From assembly GCA_030426085.1 (NCBI GenBank), contig JAUHYW010000031.1:1-64000 (forward strand): a stretch of 64,000 nucleotides of DNA, given 5' to 3'. This document shows positions 58,609-64,000 of this stretch, in pieces. Within the stretch, counting starts at the first letter, position 1, and each line of letters starts with the position of its first letter. The DNA comes from a bacterium (lineage in GTDB: Bacteria > Myxococcota_A > Bradymonadia > UBA7976 > UBA1532). The notes below the pieces were generated by a model. That model had not been told where the DNA came from, made no database searches, and was given only the letters and a program-made list of their open reading frames with translations. The position numbers were made by a program, and so were the translations under genes.

Positions 58609-59007
58609 ATGTGTGGACCGATCCTGCTGGCCGCGATCCTGATCCCGGCCGTCGAGCTGTGGGTCATCATCGAGGTCGGCAGCCGCATCGGCGCGCTGAC
58701 CGCGGTGATGCTCGTCTTCGTCACCGCCGGTCTGGGCATGGTCTTCGCCCGCAACCAGAGCCTCTCCACCATCAGCCGCCTGCGCGAAGGCACCCTGCCG
58801 GCCGACGTGGCCGGGCTCGACGGGCCGCTGTTGCTGATGGCGGCGCTGCTGCTCCTGATCCCCGGCTTCGTGACCGACGGACTGGGCGGGCTGCTCCTGA
58901 TCCCGCCGGTGCGTCAGCGCGTCGCCCGGGCCATCGTCGACCGCTTCGGCGGCCCGGGGGGGCCGGACGGATCGGGCACGGTCATCGTCGTGCGGCGCCG
59001 GGATTGA
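58609..59007 (+). CDS. fxsA: FxsA family membrane protein
   Basis: A 132-residue protein with three or four hydrophobic segments and the FxsA pattern: PAVELWVIIEVGSRIGALTAVMLVFVTAGLGMVFARNQ, then LLLMAALLLLIPGFVTDGLGGLLLIPPVR. FxsA of E. coli relates to phage F exclusion; in most bacteria its role is not clear. It is 16 nt behind argC and probably in the same operon. Confidence 0.9.
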   Translation: MCGPILLAAILIPAVELWVIIEVGSRIGALTAVMLVFVTAGLGMVFARNQSLSTISRLREGTLPADVAGLDGPLLLMAALLLLIPGFVTDGLGGLLLIPPVRQRVARAIVDRFGGPGGPDGSGTVIVVRRRD

Positions 59008-59051
59008 CCCGCACGCCCGCTCGGGGGCACGCTCGTCCGACCGGAGGGGCG

Positions 59052-59447
59052 ATGGCGCGCGCTCGGATTCGTATGGGGGCCCTGCTGGCGCTGCTCGTCG
59101 GCTGCGAGAGCACGGCGCTCAGCCTGATCGACCCGTCGCAGGTCACCGCCGAGTTCACCCCGCAGTACGTCACCGGCGGCGCCGAGTCGGTCACCGTGCA
59201 GGTGGTGCTGCTCGGCGTCGAGGACCCCGACGACGCCACCGGCGAGGTCACCGAGCGCCAGATCCTGGACTTCGACCTGGGCCCGGGGCTGGCGCTGGAC
59301 CGCTCCGAGTTCACCACCAACTTCCGCTTCGAGGTCGAGCTGATCCGCTTCGCCGACGCCGTCGAGGGTCCGCGCACGCTGTCGTTCCAGATCCGGAACC
59401 ACTACGGCACCTTCGTCGCGACCGGCGAATTCTACATCTTCGACTGA
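59052..59447 (+). CDS. Small beta-rich lipoprotein
   Basis: A 131-residue lipoprotein (lipobox LLVGC, Cys18). The mature part is an all-beta domain with acidic stretch LLGVEDPDDATGEVTERQILDFDLG and closing SFQIRNHYGTFVATGEFYIFD. GGAGGGG precedes ATG 59052 by four bases. Family not recognised. It lies 3 nt before the next gene. Confidence 0.75.
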   Translation: MARARIRMGALLALLVGCESTALSLIDPSQVTAEFTPQYVTGGAESVTVQVVLLGVEDPDDATGEVTERQILDFDLGPGLALDRSEFTTNFRFEVELIRFADAVEGPRTLSFQIRNHYGTFVATGEFYIFD

Positions 59448-59450
59448 TCG

Positions 59451-60296
59451 GTGGTCGGCCTGCTCACCCTCTGGATCGGGCTGCTCGCGCCGCCGGCCCC
59501 GCCCGCCGATGATACACCGGCCGACGCCCCCCCGGCCGACGCCCTCGACGCCTCGATCGCGTGCTACGAGCAGCTCGACTACGTCTGCGCCGACGCCCGG
59601 CTGGCCGAAGCGCTGGCCAGCGACCTGAGCGGGCCCCGGCGGGCGCGGGCCCACCTCTACGAGGCGCTGCTGGCCCTGGCCTGGCGCGATCGCATCCGGG
59701 CCCGGCGGGCGGTGCGAGCGCTGCTGGCGATCGACCCCGCATTCGACCCGGGCCCGGTGCCCCCGCCGCTGGCGAAGCTCTTCGAAGAGGAGCGGCCCGA
59801 TCCGCCGCCGCCGCCGGCCCTGATGCTGCGGCTCGACGGCACCCTGCTCCCGGTCTTCGGCCAGGACGCGACCCAGTGGACCGAGGGCCTGGGGGTCGAG
59901 CTGGCCGGCGGGGTCCTGCTCGATCGGCGGTGGGCCCTGGAGGCGACAGTGGGCTACGCCGACTTCGCGCCCCGGCTGTTCACCCTCGAGGGGCTGACGA
60001 TGCTCTACGGCACCCTGGGGGTGAGCGTGCGGGGCACCCTGGGCCCGCTGGCGCTGCAAGGGGGCGTCGCCGGGGGCGCGGCCCGGGTCGAGGTGGACGG
60101 GGTGCTGGTCGACGACGGCTACTGGGCGGTGGCCGCCGCGCTGCCGCTGGAGATCTCGTGGCCTTTCTGGCGGGGCCTGGGGGTCGGCGTGCGCTTCGCC
60201 CCGCTGCTGCTGACCACCACCACCGGCGACACGGCGGCCGCGTCGTATATACTCCCGCTGACCGTCGGCCTGCGCTACGTGGCGCCCGCGCCGTAG
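59451..60296 (+). CDS. Exported TPR/beta-barrel-like protein
   Basis: A 281-residue protein that begins at GTG 59451, three bases after the preceding stop, with a short signal sequence (VGLLTLWIGLLAPPAP) and a Pro/Asp linker. Residues 30-110 look like a TPR hairpin (SIACYEQLDYVCADARLAEALASDLS, ARAHLYEALLALAWRDRIRARRAVRALL). Residues 120-281 have alternating strands (LMLRLDGTLLPVFGQ, LGVELAGGVLLDRRWALEATVGYADFA), as in small outer-membrane barrels. Function unknown. Confidence 0.72.
   Translation: MVGLLTLWIGLLAPPAPPADDTPADAPPADALDASIACYEQLDYVCADARLAEALASDLSGPRRARAHLYEALLALAWRDRIRARRAVRALLAIDPAFDPGPVPPPLAKLFEEERPDPPPPPALMLRLDGTLLPVFGQDATQWTEGLGVELAGGVLLDRRWALEATVGYADFAPRLFTLEGLTMLYGTLGVSVRGTLGPLALQGGVAGGAARVEVDGVLVDDGYWAVAAALPLEISWPFWRGLGVGVRFAPLLLTTTTGDTAAASYILPLTVGLRYVAPAP
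60248..60253 (+). promoter_or_regulatory. Possible internal promoter before FHA-sigma54 activator
   Basis: TATACTCCCGCT, inside the end of the beta-barrel-like gene, resembles the TATACTCCCCGCT before the ArsA operon and lies 73 bases ahead of GTG 60326. It would give the regulator its own transcript. Confidence 0.35.
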
Positions 60297-60325
60297 CCCC
60301 GGCGGGATCCTGAGAGGAGACTGCC

Positions 60326-62236
<1,911 letters not shown>

Positions 62237-62251
62237 CCGCCGGCGGGCTGC

Positions 62252-64000
62252 TCAGCGGGACGCGGTGGGCCCGTCGGCGGTCTCGACGGTGAGCGTCAGC
62301 CGCTCCATGCCGTCCACCGCGCGGGCCCACTCGGCGAAGGCGGGGTAGGCCTCGGGCGCGACCGGGCCGCCGGGGATGCGCAGCTCGGCCTCGATCTCGA
62401 CCGCGTCGTCGTCGGCGTCCACGCCCAGCGCGTAGCGATAGCCGGCGTGCGCCCGGGCGCCGGGGCGGGCCTTGACGGTGAAGTCCCGATCGCTGCTCAG
62501 CGCGATGGACACCCGCTGGTTGGTGGGCAGGTCGATCGACAGGGGGATGGTGCGCGACTCCTCGTGGCCGTAGCGCCGGCCGGGCTGGACCGGGAACGCG
62601 CCCAGGCGCAGGGCGTCGCCGACCTCGGCCTCGAAGGTGTAGCGCAGGACCAGCGCGCCGGTCGGGTCGTCCGGATCGGGGGCCGCGATGGGGTCCTCGA
62701 AGTCGATCACCCGCCCGGCGGGGAAGGCGTGCAGCAGCAGCCGCTCGACGAGCCGGGGGCGCATCTCGGGGTCGAGGCGGTCGAGGTAGCGGCCGATGAC
62801 GCTGGCCTCCTGGCCCCACAGGCGGTCGACCACCGCCCCCCGCACGACCCCGTCGGCCCCCCAGTGGGCCTCGACCTCGACCCGCCGCTCGTCGGTCACC
62901 GACCGGCTCTCGGGCAGCGGGATCGGGTCGACCGGATGATCGGGAGGCCACACGATCAGCCCGTCGCCGCCCAGCATCAGGTGGGGCAGCCAGCCCACCG
63001 GGGCCCGGTCGGGGCCGGGGTCGATCCACGGGCCGTCGTCCAGGGCCACGAGCGCATACGGGTAGTCGGCGACCTGCATGAACGGGCCCGACGGCACCCG
63101 CACCTGGGGGCGGGCGAGCACCAGCCGGTGGGCGACCCCGACCGCCTCGAGCGCCGCCGAGAGCACCAGCGCCCGGTTGCCCTGGCCGTCGTGCATCGCG
63201 GGGGCCACCGCGCGGCCGATCAGGCCCACGTCGCCGCTGACGTCGGCCCGCACCGCCCGGGACAGCCGCCGGACCTGCGCCGCGCGGTCGCCGTCGCCGG
63301 CGATGGACCGGGCCCAGGCGTCGAACGCCGCGGTGCGCCGCCGCCGGGCCAGCACCCGGTCGCGGTAGTACGACAGATCCTCGGCCAGCGCGACGCCCCG
63401 CCCGGCCCGGATGGACGGCAGCCACAGGCCGGCGGGCACCGGGTCGCTCTCCGGGGTCCGGGCCAGCGTGCCGCGGGCGTCGAAGCGCAGGCCGATCCGA
63501 TCGCCGAGCCGGGCCGGCTGGGGCGCCGGGGCCCCGTGCAGCCGCTGGTGGTCGGGCGGTTCGCCGTCGAAGCCGTAGACCTCGAACCGCTGGTCGAAGA
63601 TGGGCATGTCGACGCCTCGGAAGTACACCCGGGGCGTCAGGTAGCCGCCGTCGTAGAGGTAGCCGTTGTCCCCCGGCTCCAGGTAGACCGCCACGACGTA
63701 GTCCCCGTCGGCCAGATCGGGCAGCGACAGGCTCTCCTTCTCGGGGACCTCCTCGGCGTAGAGCCGACGCCCGTCGTCCTTGCGGGTGTAGAGCGCGATG
63801 GGCACCACGTCGTCCCCCGGCAGCGACAGCTCGCCGAACTCCTCGGCCGCCTCCCGGGAGCGGATGGCCAGCACCTCGTGCACCCAGCGCAGGCTGGTGC
63901 CGTCGTCGAAGTAGACGATGGCGCTGTGGTCGAGCACCCGCACCGCCGGGCCGGGCAGCGGGGGGCGGGCCTCCCACGCGGCGATGACCGCCTCGGTGTC
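62252..64000 (-). CDS. DUF3857/transglutaminase-like protein (5' end outside window)
   Basis: Partial: the frame stays open to the right border, so the true start is beyond 64000. The visible 580 or so residues begin with the DUF3857-type RVLDHSAIVYFDDGTSLRWVHEVLAIRSREAAEEFGELSLPG, contain a transglutaminase-like middle (NRALVLSAALEAVGVAHRLVLARPQ, followed by YPYALVALDDGPWIDPG), and end with a DUF3858-like beta domain (YTFEAEVGDALRLGAFP). The usual Cys in the first segment is replaced (GQGNRALVL), so catalysis is doubtful while the His/Asp strand remains partly. Probably an exported protein. Convergent with the FHA-sigma54 gene. Confidence 0.83.
   Translation of the reverse strand, partial: DTEAVIAAWEARPPLPGPAVRVLDHSAIVYFDDGTSLRWVHEVLAIRSREAAEEFGELSLPGDDVVPIALYTRKDDGRRLYAEEVPEKESLSLPDLADGDYVVAVYLEPGDNGYLYDGGYLTPRVYFRGVDMPIFDQRFEVYGFDGEPPDHQRLHGAPAPQPARLGDRIGLRFDARGTLARTPESDPVPAGLWLPSIRAGRGVALAEDLSYYRDRVLARRRRTAAFDAWARSIAGDGDRAAQVRRLSRAVRADVSGDVGLIGRAVAPAMHDGQGNRALVLSAALEAVGVAHRLVLARPQVRVPSGPFMQVADYPYALVALDDGPWIDPGPDRAPVGWLPHLMLGGDGLIVWPPDHPVDPIPLPESRSVTDERRVEVEAHWGADGVVRGAVVDRLWGQEASVIGRYLDRLDPEMRPRLVERLLLHAFPAGRVIDFEDPIAAPDPDDPTGALVLRYTFEAEVGDALRLGAFPVQPGRRYGHEESRTIPLSIDLPTNQRVSIALSSDRDFTVKARPGARAHAGYRYALGVDADDDAVEIEAELRIPGGPVAPEAYPAFAEWARAVDGMERLTLTVETADGPTASR

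Overview
This is about 64 kb of very GC-rich, densely coding DNA. It looks chromosomal and most likely comes from a Myxococcota (deltaproteobacterial) genome. The basis for that is the abundance of lipoproteins, very Cys-rich secreted proteins with MopE-like CDG-x-D-x-DCDG motifs, a MYXO-CTERM-like tail, FHA-domain signalling proteins, and housekeeping genes (L13, S9, argC) of ordinary bacterial type. No rRNA, tRNA, CRISPR array, cas operon, phage module or replication origin was recognised. The phylum assignment is inference from protein style, not from a marker-gene tree.

Layout. 0-2.3 kb: a RAYT/Y1-type transposase-like gene followed by short repeats and an AraC regulator. 2.3-12.3 kb: a FliL-like protein, a CBS-pair protein, a large PPC-like lipoprotein, a MATE exporter with an LEA14-like lipoprotein, a MazG-like pyrophosphohydrolase, a seven-haem TPR lipoprotein, and an anti-sigma-like/ECF sigma pair. 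12.4-22.3 kb: a tightly packed six-gene minus-strand operon, DUF58, membrane transglutaminase, MoxR ATPase, exported TPR protein, exported MORN-repeat protein, and a CARF-plus-PD-(D/E)XK nuclease of the Card1/Can2 (DUF1887) type. 22.8-29.3 kb: a small unknown protein and a coupled set FHA-GGDEF, large lipoprotein, Cys-rich propeller lipoprotein, preceded by an EEP-family lipoprotein. 29.3-34.6 kb: a polysaccharide locus (flippase, asparagine-synthase-like enzyme, GT4 glycosyltransferase, methyltransferase). 34.8-39.9 kb: ChaN-like and copper-monooxygenase-like lipoproteins, a small lipoprotein, a Tat-type DUF362 protein and a TerB-like protein. 40.2-48.5 kb: two giant Cys-rich lipoproteins flanking an acyl-CoA dehydrogenase, then an FHA-less signalling-type membrane protein. 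48.5-53.2 kb: a diiron ferritin-like protein divergent from an ArsA-ArsA-thioredoxin-exonuclease operon. 53.4-64 kb: an unknown protein, a lipoprotein, a nucleotide pyrophosphatase-like enzyme, rplM-rpsI-argC-fxsA and following genes, an FHA-GAF-sigma54 activator, and a DUF3857 transglutaminase-like protein cut by the window end.

The most interesting unit is the six-gene operon. A conserved MoxR-DUF58-transglutaminase envelope module is translationally linked through exported TPR and MORN proteins to a cytosolic nuclease of a family otherwise known as a cyclic-oligoadenylate-activated CRISPR ancillary effector, with no CRISPR component in the window. Two sequence habits recur: 1-4 nt ATGA/GTGA/TGATG stop-start overlaps link most co-oriented genes, and a G-N-T-A-N-N-N-T type -10 element sits just upstream of many first genes, in three cases so close that the transcript should be leaderless. 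Start codons were chosen from Shine-Dalgarno sites, signal peptides and stop-start overlaps; many long overlapping frames are GC-skew artefacts and were left out.
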